DNA of 64,000 nt from Amycolatopsis iheyensis (GCF_024703995.1 NZ_JAMXQV010000036.1:1-64000), one strand, 5' to 3'. Positions 36,066 to 45,559 are shown, counted from the first letter of the stretch. Notes: generated by a model not told the origin, from the letters alone. Program-made: numbers and translations.

Positions 36066-37650
36066 CGCCCCACTCCTCGGTGGCGTCTCGGTCGGCTGTC
36101 ACCGGGTCGACGGACTCGGCATCCTCCGGGTCACCGGCGTGCGTCCACGGGATGTAGTCGCGGTCCGGGAACACCGGGGCGGGGCGCCAGCCGCGGTCGG
36201 GCAGGTACGCGACGTGCTGCCCGATGGCCGGCACACTGTCCGGCTTCGGGGTGCCGCGGCTGCCCATGCCGCCGGTGACCTCCACCGTGACCAGGCTCGC
36301 CTCGCCGTCACGGATGGTGGACACGATCTCGGCCTTGTGCCCGGGCGGCATCGTCGGGCTGATCAGCTTGGTGTCGTCGGCCAGCCGGACGGGATCGAGG
36401 GTGCGCACGAGGAGCCGGGGCCTGGGCACCCGCCGGTTCCTCGCGGTCGTGACAACGCGGCCGGGTTCGGCGTCCACGATCGTTCCGGCGAATGCTTCGC
36501 CGATACTCCGCTGGTCGGCCCGGACGTACGGGTCGTCGAAGGCCATGTCTGCCTCGAAGTCGGCCTGTGCGCGTTCCAGCCGGCTCAGCCGCCGCGCGGC
36601 GCCGATCGCGCCGTCCCGCTTGGGCTGCGGCCGGGCGTCATCGGTGGCCAGGTAGTCGGAGTAGTTCGTGAAGGAGTCGCGGTCGCGGTCGAAACGCACG
36701 GCCGCCCGCCGTGCCTCGGGGACTGCGCGCAGCAGCGAGATGGCGTCCCACATCAGCCGCCAGGTCGGGTTGATCTGCTCGGAGATCAGCTCTCGCAGGT
36801 CTTCCTGGGCGCCGGCCAGCGCCTGCTGATTCCCGACCGCCCGCGCGGTGTCGAACCGCCGCATCGCGGGCGCGAGGTAGGTGTTGTCGAAGTCCGGCGA
36901 CGTCGCCGGCCCCGCGGGCGGGCACACCGCGGGGTTCTCGGCATCGGCCATGGCCTGCTCAACGGTCTGCCCGGCCGGGGGTGAGATCCAGGCCATGATC
37001 GAGGCCAGGTTCTGGTCTTCGAGCGCGCTCTGGCCGGTGGCCCAGTGCTCGCTGAGCAGGCCGGTGACCGGCAACAGCATCGAGGTGCCCGCCTGCTCGG
37101 CCGTGTCGACGAAGAACGTCAGCCACTTCCCGAACTCTGGCACGACTTCGGGCACCGGGTACGGGCCGGTCGTGCGGCGGAACCGGCACATGCGGCCCAG
37201 GTCGCCCAGCGCCTTGATCCCACGGGTGTTGGGCACCAGGAGCTGCGGAGCGGTGGTGTAGCGGAAGCGTCGTTCGTCGCCGCGAGAGAGTTCTTCGCGG
37301 TTCCCACGACAGATGTCCCCGCCGACGTCGTTGAGGTCCTGGTACCCCACCTCCGGCAGGGTGAGTTCGAGGGTTTCGCGCAGGACGCGGAGCAGCTCTG
37401 CGCAGCCGTCGGCTTTCACCATCGCCTCGAACACGTTGCCGCGCACGATGGCGAAGCGAGACTGGCCGAAGGGGGCCGGAAAGCCGGCGTGGGCGGCGAT
37501 CGCGGCCTTGTCGGAGCCGGCGGCATCCAGCACGGCTCGGAGCGCGCAGCGGGGGTTGTTCTCCAGCGCGGCCAAGGTTCGCGCGTCGTGGCGCTTCCGG
37601 GGTGCGCTACCGCGTAGCGCGTCCAGGCGCTGATCGGGAGAGGTGGTCAC
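36055..37650 (-). CDS. Protein of unknown function, helicase partner
   Basis: 531 residues from a GTG with AAGGAA upstream. I do not recognise it. The N-terminal 90 residues (ENNPRCALRAVLDAAG, then FGQSRFAIVRGNVFEAMVKA) resemble the first two helices of RecB/Cas4-like PD-(D/E)XK nucleases, where a C-P-R box is followed by R-G-x-x-F-E/H. I cannot find a clear D...(D/E)xK strand, so this is a hint only. The last 170 residues are beta-rich and acidic at the end. Gene overlap with the SF1 helicase makes a helicase-nuclease pair an attractive but unproven idea. Confidence 0.6.
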   Translation of the reverse strand: MTTSPDQRLDALRGSAPRKRHDARTLAALENNPRCALRAVLDAAGSDKAAIAAHAGFPAPFGQSRFAIVRGNVFEAMVKADGCAELLRVLRETLELTLPEVGYQDLNDVGGDICRGNREELSRGDERRFRYTTAPQLLVPNTRGIKALGDLGRMCRFRRTTGPYPVPEVVPEFGKWLTFFVDTAEQAGTSMLLPVTGLLSEHWATGQSALEDQNLASIMAWISPPAGQTVEQAMADAENPAVCPPAGPATSPDFDNTYLAPAMRRFDTARAVGNQQALAGAQEDLRELISEQINPTWRLMWDAISLLRAVPEARRAAVRFDRDRDSFTNYSDYLATDDARPQPKRDGAIGAARRLSRLERAQADFEADMAFDDPYVRADQRSIGEAFAGTIVDAEPGRVVTTARNRRVPRPRLLVRTLDPVRLADDTKLISPTMPPGHKAEIVSTIRDGEASLVTVEVTGGMGSRGTPKPDSVPAIGQHVAYLPDRGWRPAPVFPDRDYIPWTHAGDPEDAESVDPVTADRDATEEWGDDR

Positions 37651-37699
37651 GGGTTTCGGTTCCTTGCGGTGGTGCGATGGGGTGCGATGGAGCTCGGGG

Positions 37700-38551
37700 T
37701 CAAGCTTCGGTCTGACGACGGGTGACGTCGCGCAGCGGCGCGCCGAACAGCTGCTGCTCCTCGGTGAGCTGCTTGCGTGCTCGCCGGGCGGATGCGGTCC
37801 GGGTGGCGTGGTCGGCCTCGGCGTGCACGTCCAGTTCGGCGTGCGCCGCGTCGATCACCTGATTCGGTACCGGCGTGCTGCCGGTGGCCGGCTTCGTGCT
37901 CGTTGCGCCGGGGATGTTCACGGCGAAGCGCCAGAGCAAGCGCAACGCCGTTGGGCTTGGTGCGGCGCCCGGCGAATCGGTGATGGTGCGGATCGCCTCG
38001 GCCACGTGGATGGCGCCAGTAAGGAAGGAGGTGCGTGGCGACAGCGGGCCGATGATCCGCTGCTCCAGCGGCCACGTGCTGATCGTGACGAGTGCTCGCG
38101 CCGGGGACAGCAGGTCGTGCGTCAGGGCGGGGCACAGGTAATACGGTCTGGCGCCGGGTGCGGCGCGATAGGAGCGTTCTTCGTCCCGGCGCAGGCTCGA
38201 GAGCTTCGCCGTGGACAGATCGCCGGGGAAGAACGCCTCGTGGACGCCGACGATGAGCTTGGGGGCCGCCGGGGTCCGCAGCAGCATCAGTGCCCGGTGT
38301 GCGTGCTCGCGCGCCGGGAGCATCGCACCCCGGCTGAGAGGTGGGCCCGGGGGGACGTCGGTTTGCTCGGTAGCCACTGGGTCGGCGGCCGGATCACCGG
38401 TGTCGACGAGGGCGCTCCAGGCCCGTTCGGTGCGGCGCAGCCGAGCCCGCAGCTCGCCGACCCGCTCGCTGTCACCCTCAGCCGCCGCGTCGCGGATCGC
38501 GCGTCGCAGTTGGGCGATGGTGTCCTCCAGTGAATCCAGCGGATCGCTCAT
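37700..38551 (-). CDS. Protein of unknown function, first gene of the helicase operon
   Basis: 283 residues from an ATG. Residues 1-45 form a charged helical or coiled-coil region (LEDTIAQLRRAIRDAAAEGD). The middle has ALMLLRTPAAPKLIVGVHEA and PYYLCPALTHDLLSPARALV, which read as a mixed alpha/beta domain. The C-terminus is Ala/Arg-rich and helical. No family is recognised and there are no Cys/His metal clusters or P-loop. It precedes the 531-residue gene by 49 bases and is divergent from sbcD, sharing a 122-base promoter region with it. Confidence 0.6.
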   Translation of the reverse strand: MSDPLDSLEDTIAQLRRAIRDAAAEGDSERVGELRARLRRTERAWSALVDTGDPAADPVATEQTDVPPGPPLSRGAMLPAREHAHRALMLLRTPAAPKLIVGVHEAFFPGDLSTAKLSSLRRDEERSYRAAPGARPYYLCPALTHDLLSPARALVTISTWPLEQRIIGPLSPRTSFLTGAIHVAEAIRTITDSPGAAPSPTALRLLWRFAVNIPGATSTKPATGSTPVPNQVIDAAHAELDVHAEADHATRTASARRARKQLTEEQQLFGAPLRDVTRRQTEA

Positions 38552-38673
38552 AATCGAAGCCTACCAGACTTCCAGAGTGTTCCAGACTTTTCCCGAGAAG
38601 TCGTGTACGATGGCGAGTGTCACACCCACAGACGCGGTCTCGGCTGCCGCTGTTACTCCCCAGGGAGGCTTCC
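38552..38673. promoter_or_regulatory. Divergent promoter with CCAGACTT repeats
   Basis: Direct repeats CCAGACTT at 38564-38571 and 38582-38589 have a related TCCAGAG between them. A TACGAT at 38606-38611 is a good -10 for sbcD. The repeats lie where a shared regulator could control both the helicase operon and sbcDC. A GGGAGG ribosome-binding site precedes the sbcD GTG start. Confidence 0.5.
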
Positions 38674-39996
38674 GTGACGGGACGCGTGCTCCACACCTCC
38701 GACTGGCACCTCGGCCGCCAGATCGGCCACCGCCGGCGCGACGCCGAGTTCAAGGCGGTCCTGGACGAGATCGTCGAGATCGCCGCGGAGTTCCGGCCCG
38801 ACCTGATCGTGCACAGTGGTGACCTGTTCGACGGGCCCCGGCCGAGTCTGGACGACATGCGCCGCGCCGCGTACGCGCTGCGGCGGCTCGGCGACATCGC
38901 GCCGGTGGTCGTGGTGGCCGGCAACCACGACACCCCCTACGTGCTGGGATTCGTCGACTACCTGCTCACCGACATGGGCACTCGAACAGGTGGCCAGGTC
39001 CGGGTGCGCTTCGCCACCGACGCGCGGTCGGACGGGCTCCTGATCGCCGAGTACCCGGCCGCCGACGGCGAACTGACCCTGCGCGTCGGAGCACTGCCGT
39101 ACCTGCACCCGAACCGGTTCGCCTACGACTTCACCGATCCCGCCGCTGCGACCGCGACCTACGCCGAGCGGATCCGCACCGTCCAGGCCGAAGTCTACGG
39201 CCGCCTGGCCGACGGCCGGGGCCCGCGTGACGTCCTCGTCTTCGCCGCCCACTTGTTTGTCGAAGGGGCGACGCCGTCCTACTCCGAGCGGAAGGTCTCC
39301 ATCTCCTCGGACTACGCCGCCGGTGCCGCCGACCTGCCCGCCGTCGACTACGGCGCGCTCGGTCACATCCACAAGCCGCAGCTCGTCGGCCGTGCCGGCT
39401 TTCCCGCCTGCTACGCGGGAAGCCCGCTGCAGCTGGACTTCGGCGAGTCGCATGACACCAAGAGCGTCGTCCTGGTCAAGATCGAGCCGGGCAAGCCGCC
39501 GCGGATCGAGTTCGAACCGCTGACTTCCGGCCGCCGCCTGGTCCAGCTGACCGGGACGCTGGAAGAAATCGCGCAGCAGGCCGGGCGCGTCGGCGATGCT
39601 TGGGTGAAAGTTCTGGTCGACGTCGAAGCCCCGACCACGTCCTTGGCGGAGACGCTCGGCGGGATGCTGCCGGACGCGACGATCGTCGGCATCGAAGAAC
39701 GCTGGCCCGGCGCGGAAAACCGGGTACTGGACCGCACGGCCTCCACCGCAGACCTTCCGGGTGTCGAGGACCTGCTGCGCGAGTACCTCCCCAGGCGGGG
39801 CACCGCCGGACCCGCGCTGGACCACGTGATGGCGACCTTCGCGGACCTGCAGGCCGAACCGGATCCCGCGGCGCCGGCGCAATTCGCCGAGGAGAACCTG
39901 CTCGCTGCGGCCATCGCGGGAGAGGACCTCGACGGCATCGGCCGGGCCGGTCTGTTGACCAGCGCCGCAACCCACCGGTCGGAGGTCGCGAGATGA
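38674..39996 (+). CDS. sbcD: Exonuclease subunit SbcD (Mre11-like)
   Basis: 440 residues from the GTG at 38674, chosen for the GGGAGG just upstream and because homology begins there. The metallophosphoesterase motifs are complete: LHTSDWHLG (D10, H12), LIVHSGDLFDG, VVVAGNHDTPY, AAHLFVEG and YGALGHIHKPQ. SbcD is the Mn-dependent nuclease of the SbcCD complex, which cuts hairpins and protein-blocked DNA ends. Its stop overlaps the sbcC start (ATGA). Given the neighbourhood this is likely an island-borne copy rather than the cell's housekeeping SbcCD, but only a genome search can tell. Confidence 0.9.
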   Translation: MTGRVLHTSDWHLGRQIGHRRRDAEFKAVLDEIVEIAAEFRPDLIVHSGDLFDGPRPSLDDMRRAAYALRRLGDIAPVVVVAGNHDTPYVLGFVDYLLTDMGTRTGGQVRVRFATDARSDGLLIAEYPAADGELTLRVGALPYLHPNRFAYDFTDPAAATATYAERIRTVQAEVYGRLADGRGPRDVLVFAAHLFVEGATPSYSERKVSISSDYAAGAADLPAVDYGALGHIHKPQLVGRAGFPACYAGSPLQLDFGESHDTKSVVLVKIEPGKPPRIEFEPLTSGRRLVQLTGTLEEIAQQAGRVGDAWVKVLVDVEAPTTSLAETLGGMLPDATIVGIEERWPGAENRVLDRTASTADLPGVEDLLREYLPRRGTAGPALDHVMATFADLQAEPDPAAPAQFAEENLLAAAIAGEDLDGIGRAGLLTSAATHRSEVAR

Positions 39997-42900
39997 TGCC
40001 CGTGAAGCTGGAACTGGTGGGTTTCCGCAGCTACCCGAACCCGGTCACCGTCGACTTCACCGGGAAGACCCTCGCCGCCGTGCTGGGCGACACCGGGGCC
40101 GGCAAGAGCAGCTTGCTGGACGCCATCACATACGCCCTGTTCCGCAAGAGTTCCTGGGACGGCAGGGAGATCCGGCTGCTCGTCGCCGACGGCGCCCAGG
40201 CCATGCGCGTCACGTTCACCTTCTTGCAGAACGGACAGCGCTGGTGCGTGGACCGCACGTTCCACGCGGCCAACCCGAACGCCGGGCGGAACCACCTGAC
40301 CAACCTCGACACCGGCGAGGAGAGCGATGGCGCGGGTCTGGTCGACGCCCGCATCCGGGCCGTGCTGCAGATGGGCTACGAGACCTTCTTGCGGGTCGGG
40401 CTGCTGCCCCAGGGGAAATTCGATCAGCTGCTCACGGCCGCCGATAAGGAGCGCACCGCGCGGCTGCGGGAACTCTTCGGTACCGACACTCTCGAGACCG
40501 TGCAGCGGCTCGCCGCCCGTCACCGCGACAACCTCAAGGACCTCCTCGCGGAAGCGACGCGCAAGCGGGATCGCATACCGGATGATCCGGCGAACGTCGC
40601 GGCGGCGGCCGGTGCGGCGGCCGCCGCCGCGGAGATGACCGTCAAGCGCCTGAACGCGGCCGTCGCGGCCATCACCGACCTGCGGGACGAGGCGCTCGGC
40701 GCCGCCGGCGCCGCGGCCGCCGTCGATCGGGCCGCGCGGTCCATAGCCGGGGCCGCGGTGCCCGACGCCGTGTCCGCCCTGGCCACGCTCGAGACCGCCG
40801 CCGTTGGCTTCGCCGTCCGCCGCGAAGCCCTGGAACAGCGCGCCGAGGCGGCCGCCGGGCAAGACGCAGCGCTGAGCGTGCAGATCAAGGAAGCCGACGA
40901 GCGTGGCGAAGGCCAGGACGCGCTCGCGAAAGCCGCCGCGGTCGTCGGAACACTCGCAGCCGACGCGGAAGGCCATCGGGCCGACCGCGATCGCATCGCC
41001 GTGCGCGAAGACGCACTTGCCACCGAATCCGAGGCCATCACAGCGGTCGAAGACGACCTGTCGGAGCGCGCGAAGCAGGCCGAACCCCTGACCAAGGCCG
41101 CGGGGGTCGCCGCCCGCGCGAGCAAGCGGCTCAAGGTCGAGAGCGACATCGCGCGCGCCCGAGTCGCGGCGGCCACGGCGGCGGCTCAGCAGGTCGCCCG
41201 GGCGGCCCGAGCCGGTCGCGTCGCCGCTGACGAACTCGATTCCGCCCGCGGGGTCGTCGCCCCGCTCGCCGGGGCACTCGCTACGGCCGAAGCCGATCTC
41301 ACCGCCGCCGAAGAACGAGCTGGCGCCCTTCAACTGCTCGATCGGGCGGCTGGCGTCGCTGCCGAAGCGCACCCGGGCGAAGACTGCCCAGTCTGTCGGC
41401 GGCGGCTGCCCGAAGACTTCGAGCCTTCCGCCTCGACGAGCACGGCCGAGGTCCGGGCCGCGAACGACCTCGCGCTCAAGGCGAAAGTCCAGCGAAAAGA
41501 CGTCGCCGACAGGCTTGCCCTCGCGCGCGCGGCGGTCGCTGAGAACGAAAAGTCGGTGGCCCGCCACGCAGAAGAACACCGGGAGGCCCAGGGCGCGGCG
41601 GACCAGGCTCTTGCCGAGGCAGTCCAGGTCCTCGCCGGACTGACCGTATTCGTGGATGAAGCCGAGGGAACCTTCGACGCCGAAACCGCGTCGGCGACGC
41701 TGACCACGGCCACCACGGCCTTGGCCACGCACACGGACGACAGCCCGCCCGATGCCGGAGAACTCACCCGACCCGTCATCCTCGCGCTCTCCGCCTGTGA
41801 ATCGGCCGCAGCCGACCGCGCCGAGCGGCTGGGGGCCGACGCGATCGGCCGCACCGCGACGATCCGAGCAGACCGCAGGGCGCTGGACGGCCGCAAGAGC
41901 ACCCTCGAGAACGCGATCGACGACGTGAAATCGGCTGCTGCTCAGCACACTCTCGCCGTGGACCGCACGACCTCCGGCATTCGAGCCTTGCCCGACCGGG
42001 TACGGGCCCTCTTGCCGGACAACGCGATCGACGTCAGCGTCGACGGGGTGCGTGCTGCGGCCGCCGCGATCGCCGGCCGGTCAGAGGAGCTCCAGGGCCT
42101 GCGGCGCGCCCGGGAAAAGGCCCACGGGGAGACGGCCGCGGTCCTCCTGGAGGAGCGCGCCCTCGACCAAGAGTACCGGGCCGAGGTGGAAGAGCCGCTG
42201 AACGCACTGCGCGGCCGCCTGACCGGCTGGGCGAACACCGCCGCCGAGGCGGTCGTTCACCTCGACGGCCGTTACGCGGATCTGGTTCCGCAAGTCCCCG
42301 AGGCATCGGGAATCGCCGAGATCCGGACGTTCGCAGCGACGCTGGCGGACGCCGTCGCGACGTTGTCCCGCGAGCTGGTCGACGTCGGTGCTGCCCACGA
42401 GGTTCGCGCCAAGGACGCGAAGGCGCGTCTCGGCGAGTACGCCGCGGCGTTGGCCGACGTCGACGGGTTCGACCCGGACGCCGACTTGACCGGCCCCCAT
42501 GCGCTGCATCCCCTCATCGCTGCTTGCGCGACATCCGGCGACAAGGCCAAAGCCGAGCGCGTCCAGGAGGCGACGGCTCAGGCCCAGATCAAGCCCGCCG
42601 CCGACCTCGACTTCGCCATTGCGGCCGGTCGGGCCCGTCTCGACGCGCTCGAAGTCCTGCGCAGCGAGCTCGTCGACGCCAAGTTCCTCCGCCACCTGAC
42701 CGGGCTGAACACCCAGGCACTTCTCGGCGTCGCCAGCCACCTGCTCGGACAGCTGACCGACCAGCGGTTCGGCTTCGCCGAAGGCTTCGAGATCATCAGT
42801 CGCAGCTCCCGCGTCACCCACACCCCGAACCGGCTCTCCGGCGGCGAGAAGTTCCTGGCGTCGCTCGCGCTGGCGCTGGCGCTGGCGGAACTGCACTCCC

Positions 42901-43112
42901 GCAGTGGCCCCCGGCTCGGCGCGCTCTTCCTCGACGAAGGCTTCGCGGCCCTAGACACCGCGGCACTGCAAGCCGCTCTCGACGTCCTGCGCGAGCGGGC
43001 GGGCAGCGACCGCCTCGTCATGGTGATCAGCCACCTGCACGCCGTCGCGGAAGCGGTCGACGACGTCCTGTGGGTCGAACGCGGCCCGGCGGCTCGGCGG
43101 CGCGCTGGCTGA
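39993..43112 (+). CDS. sbcC: Exonuclease subunit SbcC (Rad50-like), C-terminus frameshifted
   Basis: 1,039 residues. Walker A G32-D-T-G-A-G-K-S39, long coiled coils (about 180-440 and 490-860), zinc hook C465-P-V-C468 at the apex, signature L948-S-G-G-E-K953, and Walker B/D-loop ALFLDEGFAALD. It is the ATPase and coiled-coil partner of SbcD. The natural C-terminus seems displaced: after WVERGP the expected tail GGSAARWLTVAERDELVQAD is encoded one frame over, followed by LASGLQPLAQ and a stop at 43180. A single missing base near 43085-43090 explains this. All ATPase motifs precede the shift, so activity may survive. Confidence 0.88.
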   Translation: MMPVKLELVGFRSYPNPVTVDFTGKTLAAVLGDTGAGKSSLLDAITYALFRKSSWDGREIRLLVADGAQAMRVTFTFLQNGQRWCVDRTFHAANPNAGRNHLTNLDTGEESDGAGLVDARIRAVLQMGYETFLRVGLLPQGKFDQLLTAADKERTARLRELFGTDTLETVQRLAARHRDNLKDLLAEATRKRDRIPDDPANVAAAAGAAAAAAEMTVKRLNAAVAAITDLRDEALGAAGAAAAVDRAARSIAGAAVPDAVSALATLETAAVGFAVRREALEQRAEAAAGQDAALSVQIKEADERGEGQDALAKAAAVVGTLAADAEGHRADRDRIAVREDALATESEAITAVEDDLSERAKQAEPLTKAAGVAARASKRLKVESDIARARVAAATAAAQQVARAARAGRVAADELDSARGVVAPLAGALATAEADLTAAEERAGALQLLDRAAGVAAEAHPGEDCPVCRRRLPEDFEPSASTSTAEVRAANDLALKAKVQRKDVADRLALARAAVAENEKSVARHAEEHREAQGAADQALAEAVQVLAGLTVFVDEAEGTFDAETASATLTTATTALATHTDDSPPDAGELTRPVILALSACESAAADRAERLGADAIGRTATIRADRRALDGRKSTLENAIDDVKSAAAQHTLAVDRTTSGIRALPDRVRALLPDNAIDVSVDGVRAAAAAIAGRSEELQGLRRAREKAHGETAAVLLEERALDQEYRAEVEEPLNALRGRLTGWANTAAEAVVHLDGRYADLVPQVPEASGIAEIRTFAATLADAVATLSRELVDVGAAHEVRAKDAKARLGEYAAALADVDGFDPDADLTGPHALHPLIAACATSGDKAKAERVQEATAQAQIKPAADLDFAIAAGRARLDALEVLRSELVDAKFLRHLTGLNTQALLGVASHLLGQLTDQRFGFAEGFEIISRSSRVTHTPNRLSGGEKFLASLALALALAELHSRSGPRLGALFLDEGFAALDTAALQAALDVLRERAGSDRLVMVISHLHAVAEAVDDVLWVERGPAARRRAG

Positions 43113-43197
43113 CCGTGGCCGAGCGCGACGAACTCGTGCAGGCCGACCTAGCCAGCGGGCTGCAGCCACTGGCCCAGTAAGAAGGAGGAGGTGCGCC

Positions 43198-44256
43198 GTG
43201 CGGAAAGAAGCTCGTCTACTCAAGGAAAAGGCGCTGAACTCGCTGACCCTGAGCATCGACCACTTCAACCGGCCGTGGGACATCGGCCGGACCGACGCGG
43301 TCCTGATGTTGCTGGACCACTCGTTCGAGATGCTCCTGAAGGCGGCGATCCTGCACCGCGGCGGGCGGATCCGGGACCCGGGCGAAAAGAACACCATCGG
43401 CTTCGACCAGTGTGTCCGGCGCGCCCTTTCGACCGGGAAGATCCAGTTCCTCTCCGAGGAGCAGGCGTTGACCCTGCAGTCGATCAACGGTCTTCGCGAC
43501 GCGGCGCAGCACCACCTGCTGGACATCAGTGAAGGACACCTTTACCTGCAGGCCCAGTCCGGGATCACGCTGTACCGGGACCTCCTGAAGCACGTCTTCG
43601 GTGAGGAACTGTGCGACGTCCTCCCCGACCGCGTCCTGCCGATCGCGACGATCGCGCCGCTCGACCCCATCGCACTCTTCACGGAGGAGATCCGCGAGGT
43701 CGCGCGCCTCCTGCAGCCGGGTAAGCGCCGCGGCGCCGAGGTGACGGCGAGGCTTCGCGTGCTGTCGATCGTGGACGGCGCGATGCAGGGGGAGAAGCTC
43801 CAGCCCGGCGAAGGCACGTTGCGGGAGATCGGCCGGCGGATCGCGAGCGGGGTCACCGACCTCGACACGCTCTTCCCCGGGATCGCCGCGGTCAGGTTCG
43901 TCACCGAAGGCTCGGGGCCGACGATCAACCTCAGGATCGTGAAGAAGGAAGGCGTTCCGGTCACCCTGGTGCCCGAGGGGGACGCGGGATCGAGCGTCGT
44001 CGCGGTGAAGCGAGTGGCCGAACTCGACTACTACAACCTGCGGTTTACCTCGCTCCGCAAGAAGCTCGGCATCACCACCAACCAGACCACCGCCCTGATC
44101 AAACTGCTGGCCATCAAGGAGAACGACGACTACGCCAAGCTCATCATCAGCACCTGGTGCTACTCGAGGTACGCCTTGGAGCGACTGAAGGACGCGCTTG
44201 ACGAGAAGCCCGCCGAGACCTGGTGGCAGGAGTACCGCGGTTTGCGACCAGCCTGA
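43198..44256 (+). CDS. DUF3644 (HEPN-like) protein
   Basis: 352 residues with a strong AAGGAGGAGG ribosome-binding site. DUF3644 signatures are clear: LMLLDHSFEMLLKAAILHRG, NTIGFDQCVRRALS and INGLRDAAQHHLLDISE. The stretch R100-D-A-A-Q-H105 has the R-x4-H spacing of HEPN ribonuclease motifs, so an RNase role is possible. The C-terminal half is mixed, without known motifs. DUF3644 proteins recur in restriction and other defence loci. It follows sbcC by 17 bases when the restored sbcC frame is used, which suggests one operon sbcD-sbcC-DUF3644. Function remains unproven. Confidence 0.8.
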   Translation: MRKEARLLKEKALNSLTLSIDHFNRPWDIGRTDAVLMLLDHSFEMLLKAAILHRGGRIRDPGEKNTIGFDQCVRRALSTGKIQFLSEEQALTLQSINGLRDAAQHHLLDISEGHLYLQAQSGITLYRDLLKHVFGEELCDVLPDRVLPIATIAPLDPIALFTEEIREVARLLQPGKRRGAEVTARLRVLSIVDGAMQGEKLQPGEGTLREIGRRIASGVTDLDTLFPGIAAVRFVTEGSGPTINLRIVKKEGVPVTLVPEGDAGSSVVAVKRVAELDYYNLRFTSLRKKLGITTNQTTALIKLLAIKENDDYAKLIISTWCYSRYALERLKDALDEKPAETWWQEYRGLRPA

Positions 44257-44310
44257 ACGTCCTGCTCGATCCGCGCGCGGTGCTGTGCGTTCACCGGCGG
44301 ACCAGGGACG

Positions 44311-44990
44311 TCAGGCCTTTCGCTCGTACATGAGGAGGCCGCCCATCGAGAGGCCCGACCAGACCGCGCACACCGTCGTCGAAATGCCGGCCGACAGCCG
44401 GGACGAGGGGTAGACGAAGTGTGATGCCAGCAAGAACGACACAGTCGGAACCAGAAATAGCCAGGAAACAGCGAATTGCGCAGGATACTTCATGACCAGT
44501 TTCGGCAGCGAGACCGGGCGCCACTTGCGCCGGGAGCCGATGTCATGGTGAGTGCGCACGACGGCCCACACGATCGGGGCGAACAAACCCACCAGATGAA
44601 GTGTCCAGAACAGTGCTGAAAAGTGGCCGGTGGAATTGAAGACACGGTAGATGTCGTCGTAACCGAAAAGTAGGAACGCACCCGCGGTCAGAGCTCCGGC
44701 AGTTAGGGTCACGGCCGCGCCGCGGGTGACTTCCCGGTCGGTTTCGTCGCCGCTGGGAGAGGAACTCCCATCCCGATATATGACAAGTAGCAGGGCCAGA
44801 GCGGCGAGTGCCCCCACCGCCAACACCGAGCCTTCGATACCGAAGAGGTAACTGCCGTGCTGGATCACTGGAAGGAGCGCGGTCGGCGGTACTCCGGACG
44901 TCAGCAGCGAGGTCCCGGCAGGCCCGCCAGCAGCACGAACATGTAGGCCGCGGTCAGCAGCGTAACCAGGCAGACCGGTGCGAACCTGCG
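44311..44990 (-). pseudogene. Polytopic membrane protein, 5'-truncated and frameshifted
   Basis: The main frame gives five hydrophobic segments (SYLFGIEGSVLAVGALAALA, RGAAVTLTAGALTAGAFLLF, FSALFWTLHLVGLFAPIVWA, FAVSWLFLVPTVSFLLASHF, AGISTTVCAVWSGLSMGGLL) and a normal stop at 44311. It has no usable start. One frame over, just upstream, VCLVTLLTAAYMFVLLAGLP supplies the missing first membrane helix. The join needs one base inserted near 44914. Upstream of WHRTRRFAPV the sequence changes to a WD40 fragment on the other strand, so the 5' end is lost. No family recognised. Confidence 0.6.
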
Positions 44991-44994
44991 GGTC

Positions 44995-45174
44995 CGGTGC
45001 CAGTTCGAGGAGCACGGCTTGGCGCTGGGGCGCTTGAACATCGTCGAACTCACCGCCGACAGCGGCGCACGGCGGACCATTCACCTCGACGCGGAAATCA
45101 GAGGGTTGGTCTTCACCGATTCCGGCAACCTGGTGGTGGGGACCGCGCAAGGAATCGTCGTCCTGGAGGTCTGA
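44995..45174 (+). pseudogene. WD40-type propeller C-terminal fragment
   Basis: The plus strand reads HGLALGRLNIVELTADSGAR, then RGLVFTDSGNLVVGTAQGIV and VLEV before a stop. This is a last propeller blade of the kind found at the end of large bacterial WD40 or NB-ARC-WD40 proteins. Everything upstream is missing and is replaced by the broken membrane-protein gene, so this is a deletion junction. Confidence 0.5.
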
Positions 45175-45559
45175 GTCATAACGGGAAGGCGATCGCGGTT
45201 GGGGTACGGCCGGACGGGTTGGACGAAGTCCTGTGCACGGGCGTGAGGAGTGAACCGGAGTCTAGCCCGGGCGATCTCCTTGGCAGAAAAGTCCGGCAGC
45301 TGGCGCGGGCCGGGAAGGTGCCGCGCAAGGGTGGTCGGAAGCAGTAGTTCGGCCCGGCGAGAGCATCGATGCAGTCGGCCCGAGAATCCAACTAGCTTGT
45401 TCAGCCACGACTCGCAGGCGTTCCTTCGCCGCGCTCGCCGGCATGCTGGCGCTACGTCGACAGCAACGGTGGTGACCTGGAGCTTCGCCAGCTGTTGCTA
45501 CCTCGTCGAGCCAAGTGATGGTCGCGGCGGGCGTGGGGAAGGGGCTGGTCGACCGTCGG

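Noticed and set aside
39411..41948. 845-codon minus-strand open frame
   Set aside because: Antisense to sbcD/sbcC; composition of a shadow frame.
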